A DNA stretch of 64,000 nt from Phytomonospora endophytica (GTDB taxonomy: Bacteria; Actinomycetota; Actinomycetes; Mycobacteriales; Micromonosporaceae). Location of the stretch: assembly GCF_014202425.1 (NCBI RefSeq), contig NZ_JACHGT010000009.1, positions 186,001 through 250,000 of the forward strand, given 5' to 3'. Every line of letters begins with the position of its first letter. Within the stretch, counting starts at the first letter, position 1. Shown here in pieces: positions 1 to 7,445 of this stretch. Position numbers and translations under genes: made by a program. Under the pieces are notes generated by a model, which did not search any database, was not told the DNA's origin, and saw only the letters and a list, made by a program, of their open reading frames with translations.

Positions 1-7
1 CGCTGAC

Positions 8-994
8 ATGGCCTTCCAATACCCCTCCGCGAACGAGATCATGACCGAGGCGAACAAGATCCCGGCACTCGCCTACGAGAAACTCTGCGAAGAGGCCGAT
101 TCCTATCAGGAGGCCTACGAGGAGAAATACGGGGAGGGGTCACTGGCACTGGCCGGTCCGCGCACCCTCGCCGATTACCTGGACGGCATGAAGACCGCCT
201 TCGACTGGATCCCCGGCGTTTTCGAGAGTTTCACCGAACCGGATCTGAGCGCGCTGGAGAAACTGACCGACTCGATGCGCGCGGCCGAGGGCAGTTTCGG
301 CAGCGGCGGTCTCGGCCTGGCCACGCTCGCGATGGACCTGATGGGCGAGGGAGGCTGGGACGGGACCTTCTCGGCGACCTTCCGGGCCAACTTCCTGGCC
401 ACCCTCACCGGCCCCGAATCCATTCCCGACAACCAGAAGAAGGTCATCACCACCCTGCGGGAGCAGATGGAGGCGAACGAGGCGATCTTCGCCGCCGTCC
501 GCACCGACGCCCTGCAGCTGGCCAAGAACGTCATCACGGCGCTGGAAGCGGTCGGCGACAAGAGCAGCGACGACATCTCCATGGGACTGTGCGTCGCCGG
601 GATCGTCGTGGCGACGGCGGGCGTGCTTCTCGCACCGGTCACCGGCGGCATGTCGGTCGGCGGGGCGCTGGCGGTCAACCTGACGCTCAACAGCGTCAGC
701 GCGGCCATCACCGTCGGCGACAAGCTCCTGCCCGAGGACGGCGACATCCCGCTCGACGCCGACACCGTCAACGGCGTCATCGACAACATGGCCGCGGCCA
801 TGGAACGGCTGTGGACGTACATCACGACCGAGGAGGACAAGATCATCAAGGTCCTCGGCGAGAACCACGAGAAGATCATCGCGCTGCGGCAGGCGGCGAA
901 CGCCTCCGGCTATTCGAGCCCGATCATGCCGCTGCGCCCCGACCTCGCGGTGAACATGAACAAGCCGGGCCTGCTGGTCGACCGGCTCGACTGA
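8..994 (+). CDS. Helical protein of unknown function, possibly ESX-type substrate
   Basis: A 328-residue protein that I do not recognise as a named family. It is predicted mostly helical and acidic. A WDG motif lies near residue 119, resembling the turn of WXG100-like proteins, and a hydrophobic Gly/Ala-rich stretch near residues 195-225 could insert into or cross a membrane. There is no signal peptide. The size and composition resemble large substrates or partners of type VII secretion, but this is inference only. The ATG lies 7 bases from the window edge, just after a TGA, so neither the ribosome binding site nor the upstream neighbour can be assessed. It converges on the next gene with only one base between the stops. 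Confidence 0.55.
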   Translation: MAFQYPSANEIMTEANKIPALAYEKLCEEADSYQEAYEEKYGEGSLALAGPRTLADYLDGMKTAFDWIPGVFESFTEPDLSALEKLTDSMRAAEGSFGSGGLGLATLAMDLMGEGGWDGTFSATFRANFLATLTGPESIPDNQKKVITTLREQMEANEAIFAAVRTDALQLAKNVITALEAVGDKSSDDISMGLCVAGIVVATAGVLLAPVTGGMSVGGALAVNLTLNSVSAAITVGDKLLPEDGDIPLDADTVNGVIDNMAAAMERLWTYITTEEDKIIKVLGENHEKIIALRQAANASGYSSPIMPLRPDLAVNMNKPGLLVDRLD

Positions 995-995
995 G

Positions 996-2015
996 TCAGC
1001 AGGCCCTTCCCCACGACTTCAGCAGCCTGCGCGCCGAACCGCCCACCGGCCCGGCCGCCTCGTACAGCACGTCACGCGGGGCGGGCCGGGCCGTTTCGGC
1101 GGCCGCGACGACCTCGGCGGCGTCGGTGATCGTGTCCGAGCAGACGCTGAGCAGGTAGTCGGGGATCTGGAGGCGCGGGTCGACGCATCCGACGAGCGGC
1201 ACGCCGACGGCGGCGACGAGCGGGAAGACCGTGCCGGGGATGCCGACGGCGACCTCCGCGCGCGCCGAGGCCTGGACCGAGGGGACCTCGCTGATCTCGT
1301 AGCGCTCCCAGAGCGTGCGGTCCTCGCGCGGGTGGAGGCCGACGAGAACGTGCCTGCCCGACGCCGCGAGCTTCTCGGCGGCGGCCAGGAGGAGCTCGGT
1401 GCCGGGCGCCGAACCGCCGGTGCCGTCGGACTTCGTGACGCTCGTGAGGACCAGGACCGTGCCCGCCTCCGGCGCGTGGCGTGGCAGGTCGTCGGTCTGC
1501 GGCGAACCGACGACCTCGACGCGGCGGCGCGTGCCGAGGTAGTCGTCGAAGACCTTCGCCTCCGCCGGGGACGACGCCGTCAGTACGCGCAGCCGCCGCC
1601 GGAACTCGTGCGCGCGGGGCGCCTCGACCGGCAGCTGGTAGGCCAGGGACGACGCGGCGAGCGGCAGCCGCTTGAGGGCGGCGGCGCAGTCGGCGGGCCA
1701 GTCGCCGGCACCGGTGACGACGAGGAGGTCGGCGCGCGGCACGTCGTCGAGCGTCGCGACCGGCACCGGATCGCCCGGCTGGACACCGGACAGGTCCGGC
1801 ACGAGCTGGACGACGTCCCAGCCGCGCCGCCGAGCCTCGGGAAGCAGGGGCTTGACGTGGTAGGTGCCCCACGGCTCGTTCGTGGCGACGAGTACCCGCC
1901 GCCGGTGGGGACGGCCATGCGCGTCGGCGGGGCCGGCACCGACGACGGCGACGCCCGCACCGGTGAGCGCGGCGGTGAGAAGGGAACGGCGGGAGATGGC
2001 GGGGGTGTGACTCAC
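996..2015 (-). CDS. Tat-exported protein with GT-B/epimerase-like fold
   Basis: 339 residues from a GTG start. The N-terminus holds a twin-arginine motif (SRRSLL) followed by an Ala/Gly/Val-rich core ending near PADAHG, a typical Tat signal. The mature part looks like a GT-B-fold protein: an opening VLVAT strand, a mid-protein VVGSPQTDDL segment, a conserved-looking GLHPRED turn, and a C-terminal EVAVGIPGTVFPLVAAVGVPLVG segment resembling the donor-site half of CDP-glycerol transferases and UDP-GlcNAc 2-epimerases. Export of such a fold by Tat is unusual, since nucleotide-sugar donors are cytoplasmic. The frame stays open upstream, but those residues do not look like a signal sequence. No good ribosome binding site precedes the GTG, so it may be leaderless. 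Confidence 0.6.
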   Translation of the reverse strand: MSHTPAISRRSLLTAALTGAGVAVVGAGPADAHGRPHRRRVLVATNEPWGTYHVKPLLPEARRRGWDVVQLVPDLSGVQPGDPVPVATLDDVPRADLLVVTGAGDWPADCAAALKRLPLAASSLAYQLPVEAPRAHEFRRRLRVLTASSPAEAKVFDDYLGTRRRVEVVGSPQTDDLPRHAPEAGTVLVLTSVTKSDGTGGSAPGTELLLAAAEKLAASGRHVLVGLHPREDRTLWERYEISEVPSVQASARAEVAVGIPGTVFPLVAAVGVPLVGCVDPRLQIPDYLLSVCSDTITDAAEVVAAAETARPAPRDVLYEAAGPVGGSARRLLKSWGRAC

Positions 2016-2242
2016 AAGATCAACGTAGGGGAAGGCGGGGGCGCGTGGGTTAACGCGCGGGGGCGGGGTGGTGAAGGGGGCGGCCGGGGGGTTGAGCGGC
2101 CGAATGACGAGTTCGTCGGCGCGCTCGTAGAACGACCTGTCGTATCCGGTGAACGTCTCCATCGTGTGCAGGTCGCTGCCGACGAGGATCGGATCGATGC
2201 CGGTCCCCGGCGGCGTGCACCCACCGCCCGCAGTCGTAGGCG
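2016..2242. other. Gap between Tat protein and decayed ATPase; possible coding debris
   Basis: 227 bases without a convincing gene. On the minus strand, roughly 2110-2190 in the same frame as the Tat protein, the translation (for example VGSDLHTMETFTGYDRSFYE) reads like protein rather than random GC-rich translation, but it has no start or family that I recognise. It may be the tail of a deleted gene. The part nearest 2030-2090 is G-rich and low in complexity. Confidence 0.3.
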
Positions 2243-3310
2243 TCAGGAAAGAACTGCGCCGTCGAGCCGACTCGTCCACAGCGCCGAAATCGGAAGGCAC
2301 GCCAAGCCGTCCCCGAAGCCGAGTTGCTCCTCACCGCAGTACAGGACGAACCCCGCCCGGAAGCGGTCGCCGAGGCGTCGTTGCAGCAGCCGAAGTCCAC
2401 GGAAGTCGTCCGACCGCACGGTCTCCGCGGCCTTGACCTCGATTCCCACGACCCGGCCGGCATTGTCTTCGAGGACCGCGTCCACCTCGTACTGATCACG
2501 GTCGCGGCAGTGGAAGAGCCGAACCGAGGCGCGCGCCCAAGTGAGCTGTCTGGCGAGTTCTCCGAGGACGAAGTTCTCCATGAGTCCGCCGATCGGCGCG
2601 TCGCCGACGGCGCCGGCGACGAGGTAGTTCGCCAAACCGGAGTCGGCGAAGATCAGTTTGGGCGTGGCGATCGCACGGCCGGTGGCACGCGCCGCACCAA
2701 GAAGATCGTCTCAAGGATCTCGACGTAGTGGCGGACGGTCGGAGCGGTGACGCCCAGATCCCGAGCGAGTCTGTCGACCTTGAGTAGTCCCCCGGTCTGA
2801 GCTGCGAGCAGGGAGATGAGGCGGCGCATGTCCGAGACTCGCTGGATATCGGCGACTTGTCGAACGTCTCTGGTGATGATGTCGCCGATGTACCCGTCGA
2901 AGAACCGCTCCCGCCGACGAGGCGCCTCGCGACGCACGGCTTCCGGATATCCGCCGCGCATCATCCGCTCCAGGTAGTCCTTACGACGCCACTCCGGGGA
3001 CGGAACTCGCAGCTCGTCTCCCTGCACAAAGGCAGCGTCGACGAAGTCGTCCGAAGTCCCGTCGATCTCGCCTTGCGACAACGGCCAGAGCTCGATGGTC
3101 TCCGAACGTCCTGGAAGCGAATCCGGTAGCTCTCGCAGTGCGAGCAGCCTCGCCGAACCGGTGAGCAGGAACCTCCCCGGCTGCGGCTCACGGTCGACCA
3201 GATGCTTGATCGCAAGCCACAGCTCGGGAACCCTCTGCACCTCATCGATGAGCATGGAGCCCTCGTGCCGAACGAAACGGACCGGATCGTCTCCTATCAG
3301 GGAGTTTAGA
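2243..3310 (-). pseudogene. Decayed AAA ATPase with DUF4143 (AAA_14) domain
   Basis: Two minus-strand frames together give most of an AAA_14/DUF4143 protein. The first part carries Walker B (MLIDEVQRVPELWLAIK), the sensor-type RFLLTGSARLLAL, and LWPLSQGEI, then the DUF4143 winged helix. Near 2665-2680 the frame breaks: it runs into PPAVRSPRPN and a stop, while the next frame resumes with TPKLIFADSGLANYLV and continues through the nuclease-like FVLGELARQL...VDAVLED...GIEVKAAET to FVLYCGEEQLGFGDGL and ends at 2243. The Walker A region, about the first 60 residues, is absent, so homology begins only near 3300. A small deletion plus N-terminal truncation makes it non-functional. Family members are often mobile, toxin-antitoxin-like or of unknown role. 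Confidence 0.8.
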
Positions 3311-3364
3311 TTTGCCGAATGATGTGCTTTTGATTTGCCGAGTTTCCATGTTTCGATCTGCCGG
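3309..3364. repeat. Three 10-bp iterons at exact 23-bp spacing
   Basis: GATTTGCCGA occurs at 3309-3318 and 3332-3341, and a two-mismatch copy (GATCTGCCGG) at 3355-3364. All are on the same strand with starts exactly 23 bp apart. The tract is far less GC-rich than its surroundings and sits at the truncated 5' end of the decayed ATPase, upstream of the thioredoxin-like gene. It may be an old operator array or the end of a mobile segment. Confidence 0.6.
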
Positions 3365-3444
3365 GCATAGAGGCGTGAACTCACCGCCTTTTCTCCACCC
3401 CCGGCGATAGGCTCGCCCGAGCCCCTAAGGACGGAGCCCTCCCC

Positions 3445-3996
3445 ATGGCCCTCACCTCCCACATGGTCCCCCTCGGCACGCCCGCCCCCACCTTCTCCCT
3501 CCCCGACCTCGACGGCACCCCGCACGCGACGGCCGACTACGCCGGGGGTCCAGGCCTCCTCGTCGTCTTCGCGTGCAACCACTGCCCGTACGTCAAGCAC
3601 GTCGAGTCGGTGCTCGGCGCTCTGCTCGCCGAGTACGCCGACCGCCTCCCCGCCGTCGCGATCTGCACGAACGACGCCGAGGCCTATCCCGACGACGCGC
3701 CGGACAAGCTCGCCGAGCAGCGGGCGCGGGCGAAGTGGGACTTCCCCTACCTGGTCGACGCCGATCAGAGCGTCGGCCGTGCCTTCAACGCCGCCTGCAC
3801 CCCCGACTTCTTCCTCTACGGCCCCGACCTGACCCTCGCCTACCGGGGCGCCATGGACGACTCGACGCCCGGCAACGGCAAGCCCGTCACCGGCGAGCAC
3901 CTGCGCGCGGCCATCGAGCACGTCCTCAAGGGCGAGTCCGTCCCCGAGCCGCATCACCCGGCCATGGGCTGCGGCATCAAGTGGCGGGACGCCTAG
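3445..3996 (+). CDS. Thioredoxin-like/redoxin family protein
   Basis: 183 residues of the AhpC/TSA-redoxin fold. The opening strand APTFSLPDLDGTPHATADY is typical of peroxiredoxin-like proteins, and the active-site CNHCPYVK (C-x-x-C) lies near residues 45-52. Actinobacterial homologues with CNHCPYVKH are annotated as thioredoxin family proteins; the exact substrate is not known. There is no signal peptide, so it is cytoplasmic. It ends with GCGIKW near the C-terminus, a common tail in this family. Its stop codon overlaps the stop of the convergent beta-propeller gene (3993-3996), so there is no room for a terminator. Confidence 0.85.
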   Translation: MALTSHMVPLGTPAPTFSLPDLDGTPHATADYAGGPGLLVVFACNHCPYVKHVESVLGALLAEYADRLPAVAICTNDAEAYPDDAPDKLAEQRARAKWDFPYLVDADQSVGRAFNAACTPDFFLYGPDLTLAYRGAMDDSTPGNGKPVTGEHLRAAIEHVLKGESVPEPHHPAMGCGIKWRDA

Positions 3997-4853
3997 AGCG
4001 GCGGGTCCAGTTCCCCGACCGTGAACGGCGGCTCGACGGGCCTTCCCAGCCGCCGCATCGCGAACTGCGAGTGCACCAGCAGCAGCCGTCCACCGACGTG
4101 GGCGACGGTGGTCGGGGTGTCCTCGGGCCGTTGTTCCCAGCGGCCGGCGAGGACGGCGCGGTGCGTGCCGTCGAGCCGCAGCGCGGTGAGCCAGTACCGC
4201 ACGCTGCCGTCGGGCTCGTCGGTGTTGTCGCAGACGTAGAGGACGTCGCCGACCCACACCATGCCGTCGCCGTTGACCGGTACGCCGCCGAGGTCGACGC
4301 GCGACGCGGTGCGCGTGGCGACCTCGACGCGCCACAGCTCGCCCGTCCCCTGCGCGGCGACGAGGAGCCCGTCGCCGTCGGGCGTCGGCACGATGCCGTT
4401 GAGGTAGGCGTCGCCGGGGTCGTGCGACGTCAGGCCGACGAGTTCCTCGGCCTCGCCGACACCGTCGGCGCCGAGGCCGAAGCGCCACACGACCGGCCGC
4501 AGCGAGTCGGTGACGTAGGCGTGGTCGCCGAGTACGCAGACGTCGTTGAGTAGCGTCGGTTCGGTCCCGACGGCCCGCCGCGCCACGAGGGCGCCGGTCG
4601 CCAGGTCGTAGGCGTAGAGCACGCCGTCCTTCCCGCCGCACACCAGCAGCCGCCCGTACGGGTCGGCGGCCATGCCCAGGGCGCAGTCGCGGCCGTCGGA
4701 CCCGGCCTCCTGCCACACCTCGGTGTCCGGGACACCCCGCTCGCCGCGGTAGATCGTCCCGTCGGCGGAACCGGAGACGTAGAAGCCCCGGCCGTCGGGG
4801 TCCTCGGTGATCCCCTCGGGGAACACCTTGTCGCCGTGCACGACGTACCTCAT
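3993..4853 (-). CDS. SMP-30/gluconolactonase-like beta-propeller
   Basis: 286 residues. The start at 4853 is set by GAGGTGG 5-11 bases upstream. It opens with FPEGITEDPDGRGFYVSGSADGTIYRG, and the repeated blades (GRLLVCGGKDGVLYAYDL, LNDVCVLGDHAYVTDS, LNGIVPTPDGDGLLVAAQG, NGDGMVWVGDVLYVCDN) are characteristic of SMP-30/strictosidine-synthase-like six-bladed propellers. Glu near residue 13 and the Asn/Asp residues at LND and NGDG match the usual metal-ligand pattern. It has no signal peptide. It lies 52 bp downstream of the TetR gene on the same strand, so the two may be co-transcribed. The substrate, a lactone or sugar ester, is unknown. Confidence 0.75.
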   Translation of the reverse strand: MRYVVHGDKVFPEGITEDPDGRGFYVSGSADGTIYRGERGVPDTEVWQEAGSDGRDCALGMAADPYGRLLVCGGKDGVLYAYDLATGALVARRAVGTEPTLLNDVCVLGDHAYVTDSLRPVVWRFGLGADGVGEAEELVGLTSHDPGDAYLNGIVPTPDGDGLLVAAQGTGELWRVEVATRTASRVDLGGVPVNGDGMVWVGDVLYVCDNTDEPDGSVRYWLTALRLDGTHRAVLAGRWEQRPEDTPTTVAHVGGRLLLVHSQFAMRRLGRPVEPPFTVGELDPPL

Positions 4854-4905
4854 CGCGCCACCTCGCTTCCTGTTGTGCCGCAATGGAACCCGGTGGACGT
4901 CACGG

Positions 4906-5523
4906 TCAGGTCGCGGGCGGCTCGCCGAGCTCGCCGGAGAGATAGTGCTGCAGGCAGGGGCCGACGATGGCGGCGAGGCGGCCGGGGTCGAGGGACGCGA
5001 TCGGCTCGACTTTGAGGATGTAGCGGGTCAGCGACAGCCCGGCCAGGTGCGCTCCGCACAGGCCCGCGCGCAGCGGCGCCTCGTCGGCGTTGAGGCGCCC
5101 GCTCAGCGGACCGAGCACGGCCTCGCCGATGAAACCCTTGAGCAGCTCGACGGCCGAGGACGACAGGGCGAGCGCACGCAGGACGGTGGTCATCCGCGCG
5201 GAGGTGTCGGGCGCCTCCCACACGTCGAGGTAGTGGCGGATGAGGCGGTCGCCGAGGCCTTCGTCGGGGCCGTCGGCGAAGGCCGCGATGCGCCGTATCG
5301 GGTCGACCCCGGCGGCGAGGACCGCCTTGAACAGGCCGTCCTTGCTGCCGAAGAAGTGGACGACGAGGGCCGCGTCGACGTCGGCCGCGCGGGCGATGCC
5401 GCGCATGGTGGCGCCGTCGTAGCCGAGGCCCAGGAAGGCCGCGGTCGCCGCGTCGAGGATCGTCTCGCGCGTGCCGGAGTCGCCGGGGCGTCTGCCCGCC
5501 GTGGACTTTCGCGTCGTCGTCAC
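4906..5523 (-). CDS. TetR-family transcriptional regulator
   Basis: 205 residues. An N-terminal helix-turn-helix (ETILDAATAAFLGLGYDGATM then GIARAADVDAALVVHFFGSKDGLF) matches TetR_N at about residues 18-65; the variable C-terminal half would bind ligand and dimerise. It is divergent from the membrane protein at 5646. Inverted repeats of TTCAAC/GTTGAA in the shared 122-bp gap suggest that it represses both itself and that gene. Ligand unknown. Confidence 0.9.
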   Translation of the reverse strand: MTTTRKSTAGRRPGDSGTRETILDAATAAFLGLGYDGATMRGIARAADVDAALVVHFFGSKDGLFKAVLAAGVDPIRRIAAFADGPDEGLGDRLIRHYLDVWEAPDTSARMTTVLRALALSSSAVELLKGFIGEAVLGPLSGRLNADEAPLRAGLCGAHLAGLSLTRYILKVEPIASLDPGRLAAIVGPCLQHYLSGELGEPPAT

Positions 5524-5570
5524 CGGCTCATCGTGCCAGGACGAGGGACGTGGCGCCTTTCACAAGCTCT

Positions 5571-5626
5571 ATTCAACGCCGATGAATTGAGCTAATTTCA
5601 ACAGCGTTGAACTCAACGCCTGTTGA
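5571..5626. promoter_or_regulatory. Candidate TetR operator cluster with TTCAAC/GTTGAA palindromes
   Basis: The gap between the TetR gene and the membrane-protein gene contains a perfect inverted repeat TTCAAC-AGC-GTTGAA at 5597-5611. It is flanked by ATTCA-N6-TGAAT at 5571-5586 and TCAAC-GCCT-GTTGA at 5613-5626. The three related palindromes lie about 20-25 bp apart and would cover both divergent promoters. The assignment to the adjacent TetR is inferred from position. Confidence 0.6.
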
Positions 5627-5645
5627 CCTTCCGAAAGGCCGTCCC

Positions 5646-6629
5646 ATGAAGGACATCCGGAAAGCAGCCGGGATGCTGCTCGCCGTCGCCCTGCTCACCG
5701 CCCTGTTCGCCGGGTCGTTCATCGGCGCCATGCACAAGCCCGAACCGCACGACGTGCCCATCGCCGTCGTCGGCCCCGAACAGGCCGTCACCCAGATCCA
5801 GTCCGCACTCGACGCCAAGGCCGACGGCGCCTTCGAACTCAGCGCCTACGCCACCGAGACCGACGCCCGCGAGGCCCTCGACGGCCGCCAGGTCGACGCC
5901 GTCCTCATCCCCGGCCAGGGCGCGAGCACACTGCTCACCGCGAGCGCGGCGGGAGCCGCCGGCGCGACGATCATCGGCAAGGTGTTCACCACCGCCGCCC
6001 AGGCGCAGGGCACGACCCTGACCATCACCGACGTGCGGCCGCTGTCGGCGGAGGACCCGTCGGGCTCGGCGATGTTCTTCTACCTCATGTCCGTGCTCGT
6101 CCCGTCCCTCGGCGGCGCGCTGATGCTCGCCGTCGGCACGAGACTGCGCCGGACCGGTCTCGTCACCGCGCTCGTGGGTGTCGCGGTGGTCGTCGGGGGC
6201 GTCGCGGTCGCCGTCGCCGACGCCGCCACGGGCGTCCTGCCCGGCGCGCCCGCCCGGCTGTTCGCCGTGTCGGTGCTCGCGTCGGCGGCGATCGCGTTCA
6301 CCGTCGCGGGTCTGGCCAGGCTCGCCGGCGCGGGTGCGGGCGGGGCCGCCGCGCTGCTGTTCTTCCCGATCGGGATCCCGGCCTCCGGCGGGCCGGTCGG
6401 GCCGCGCTACATCCCCGAGTGGTACGCGACCGTCGGGTCGTTCCTGCCGCCCGGGGCGACCGTCGAGGCCGTGCGCAACGCCGTCTACTTCGACGGGGCC
6501 GCGCTCACCCGGCCGACGCTGGTGCTCGCCTGCTGGATCGTGGCGGGACTCGTCCTGCTGGCCGTCGGGAAGAAGAAGGCGCCCGAAGAGAAGCCGGTGG
6601 TCGCGCGGGTGGAGGCGGTCACCGTCTGA
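5646..6629 (+). CDS. Multi-pass membrane protein (ABC-2/YhgE-like)
   Basis: 327 residues. The start at 5646 follows GAAAGG at 5634-5639. One N-terminal helix (MLLAVALLTALFAGSFIGAM) is followed by an extracellular domain of about 120 residues beginning PIAVVGPE and containing a RQVDAVLIP segment. Five or so further helices fill the C-terminal half. This plan (TM, exposed domain, TM cluster, with a VPIAVVG strand) is that of ABC-2 permease or YhgE/Pip-like proteins. No ATPase gene is adjacent. Position opposite TetR suggests an induced efflux or stress function, but no substrate can be named. Confidence 0.7.
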   Translation: MKDIRKAAGMLLAVALLTALFAGSFIGAMHKPEPHDVPIAVVGPEQAVTQIQSALDAKADGAFELSAYATETDAREALDGRQVDAVLIPGQGASTLLTASAAGAAGATIIGKVFTTAAQAQGTTLTITDVRPLSAEDPSGSAMFFYLMSVLVPSLGGALMLAVGTRLRRTGLVTALVGVAVVVGGVAVAVADAATGVLPGAPARLFAVSVLASAAIAFTVAGLARLAGAGAGGAAALLFFPIGIPASGGPVGPRYIPEWYATVGSFLPPGATVEAVRNAVYFDGAALTRPTLVLACWIVAGLVLLAVGKKKAPEEKPVVARVEAVTV

Positions 6630-6687
6630 CGTCCCATTCCTCGGTACGTCGCGGAGTCGCCGATGGCGGTTCCGCGACACCGTGTGG

Positions 6688-6693
6688 CATACT
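6688..6693 (+). promoter_or_regulatory. Candidate -10 element for the aromatic leader transcript
   Basis: CATACT seven bases before the leader GTG fits an actinobacterial -10 element. No clear -35 hexamer is seen at 16-19 bp upstream. Confidence 0.45.
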
Positions 6694-6700
6694 CGGCGAC

Positions 6701-6766
6701 GTGACCAACGCGCGATTTTACTTTTACTACGGCACCGGGGCTCCGGCAGTCGTAGGTCGCGCGTAA
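6701..6766 (+). CDS. Phe/Tyr-rich leader peptide of the chorismate mutase gene
   Basis: A 21-codon ORF, GTG to TAA, with FYFYY at residues 6-10: five consecutive aromatic codons (TTT TAC TTT TAC TAC). It is followed 15 bases later by a GC-rich hairpin and then by an aromatic-pathway gene. This is the layout of an amino-acid attenuator, in which ribosome stalling at Phe/Tyr codons when charged tRNA is scarce changes downstream folding. A CATACT -10-like hexamer at 6688-6693 places the likely transcript start at or next to the GTG, so the leader ORF may itself be leaderless. Aromatic leader peptides are known upstream of DAHP synthase genes in actinobacteria such as Corynebacterium. TGACCAACG occurs at 6702-6710 and again at 6772-6780. 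Confidence 0.8.
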   Translation: MTNARFYFYYGTGAPAVVGRA

Positions 6767-6781
6767 CCATCTGACCAACGA

Positions 6782-6803
6782 CCCCGGGCCGAATCGCCCG
6801 GGG
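6782..6803 (+). terminator. Attenuator hairpin upstream of chorismate mutase
   Basis: CCCCGGGC (6782-6789) and GCCCGGGG (6796-6803) form a perfect 8-bp stem with a 6-base loop, 15 bases after the leader stop codon and 48 bases before the chorismate mutase start. No run of T follows, as is common in high-GC actinobacteria. Confidence 0.7.
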
Positions 6804-6851
6804 ATTCGTCGTCTCTGGGCTTCGACCGGGCTTCCTTATCGAGGAGCCGAC

Positions 6852-7115
6852 ATGAACGCCATCACCGAGACCGACGCCCTTCCGATCGACTCCCTGCGCG
6901 AGCAGATCGACGGCATCGACACCGAACTCATCCGCCTCTGGCAGGAGCGATCACGCCTGTCCCAGCAGGTCGGCCAAGCACGCATGGCATCGGGCGGCAC
7001 CCGCCTGGTGCTGGCGCGGGAGCGGGAGATCCTCGCGCGCTTCCGCGAGGCCCTCGGCGCCGACGGGACGCAGGTCGCGCTGCTCCTGCTGCGCTCGGGC
7101 CGCGGACCGCTGTAG
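6852..7115 (+). CDS. Chorismate mutase, AroQ-delta type
   Basis: 87 residues. Converts chorismate to prephenate, the branch to Phe and Tyr. LREQIDGIDTELIRLW starts helix 1, and QARMASGGTRLVLAREREIL followed by LLLLRSGRG near the C-terminus closely resembles the secreted-signal-free M. tuberculosis enzyme Rv0948c (class AroQ-delta). In that class the intracellular mutase is weak alone and is activated by binding DAHP synthase through the C-terminal segment. Here the protein ends RSGRGPL, slightly different from the RLGRGRLGH tail I recall for the tuberculosis enzyme. The start is set by GAGGAG 5-10 bases upstream. It lies behind the Phe/Tyr leader and hairpin, so expression should fall when aromatic amino acids are plentiful. 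Confidence 0.9.
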   Translation: MNAITETDALPIDSLREQIDGIDTELIRLWQERSRLSQQVGQARMASGGTRLVLAREREILARFREALGADGTQVALLLLRSGRGPL

Positions 7116-7126
7116 CGGTTCGCGGC

Positions 7127-7429
7127 TCAGGCGTAGAACGCCAGCGCCGGACGCACGAGCAGGCCGCCGGCCGCGAGCGCCGCGATCAGGAAGCCGATCC
7201 CGGTCTTGCGCAGGCGGCCGCAATAGGCGAAGACGCCGATGACGGCCGGCCCCGCGGTCGCCGTACCCATGCACCACAGGGCGAGGCGCTGGTAGGGGCC
7301 GTCGAAGAGGGAGACGCTGTAGGCCATGTAGGCGAGGCCTAAGGCGGTGAGGAACCACAGGAGTGTCACGGCCGCCGTGGCGGTCTTGACCGATGGCGAT
7401 GGCGCGACATAGGCGCTTCGGGCACGCAT
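7127..7429 (-). CDS. Small integral membrane protein
   Basis: 100 residues with three likely membrane helices (TAAVTLLWFLTALGLAYMAY, LALWCMGTATAGPAVIGVF, GFLIAALAAGGLLV). I recognise no family. The start at 7429 is provisional: ATG at 7447 would add six residues, and neither has a clear ribosome binding site. It converges with the chorismate mutase gene (11-base gap) and its 5' end abuts the divergent gene at 7446. Confidence 0.5.
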   Translation of the reverse strand: MRARSAYVAPSPSVKTATAAVTLLWFLTALGLAYMAYSVSLFDGPYQRLALWCMGTATAGPAVIGVFAYCGRLRKTGIGFLIAALAAGGLLVRPALAFYA

Positions 7430-7445
7430 GGAGACATGGTGGGGC

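Noticed and set aside
3311..4716. Minus-strand N-terminal extension joining the beta-propeller region to the ATPase remnant
   Set aside because: It is out of frame with both real genes, and its translation is Arg/Gly/Val-rich noise; homology to AAA_14 begins only near 3300.
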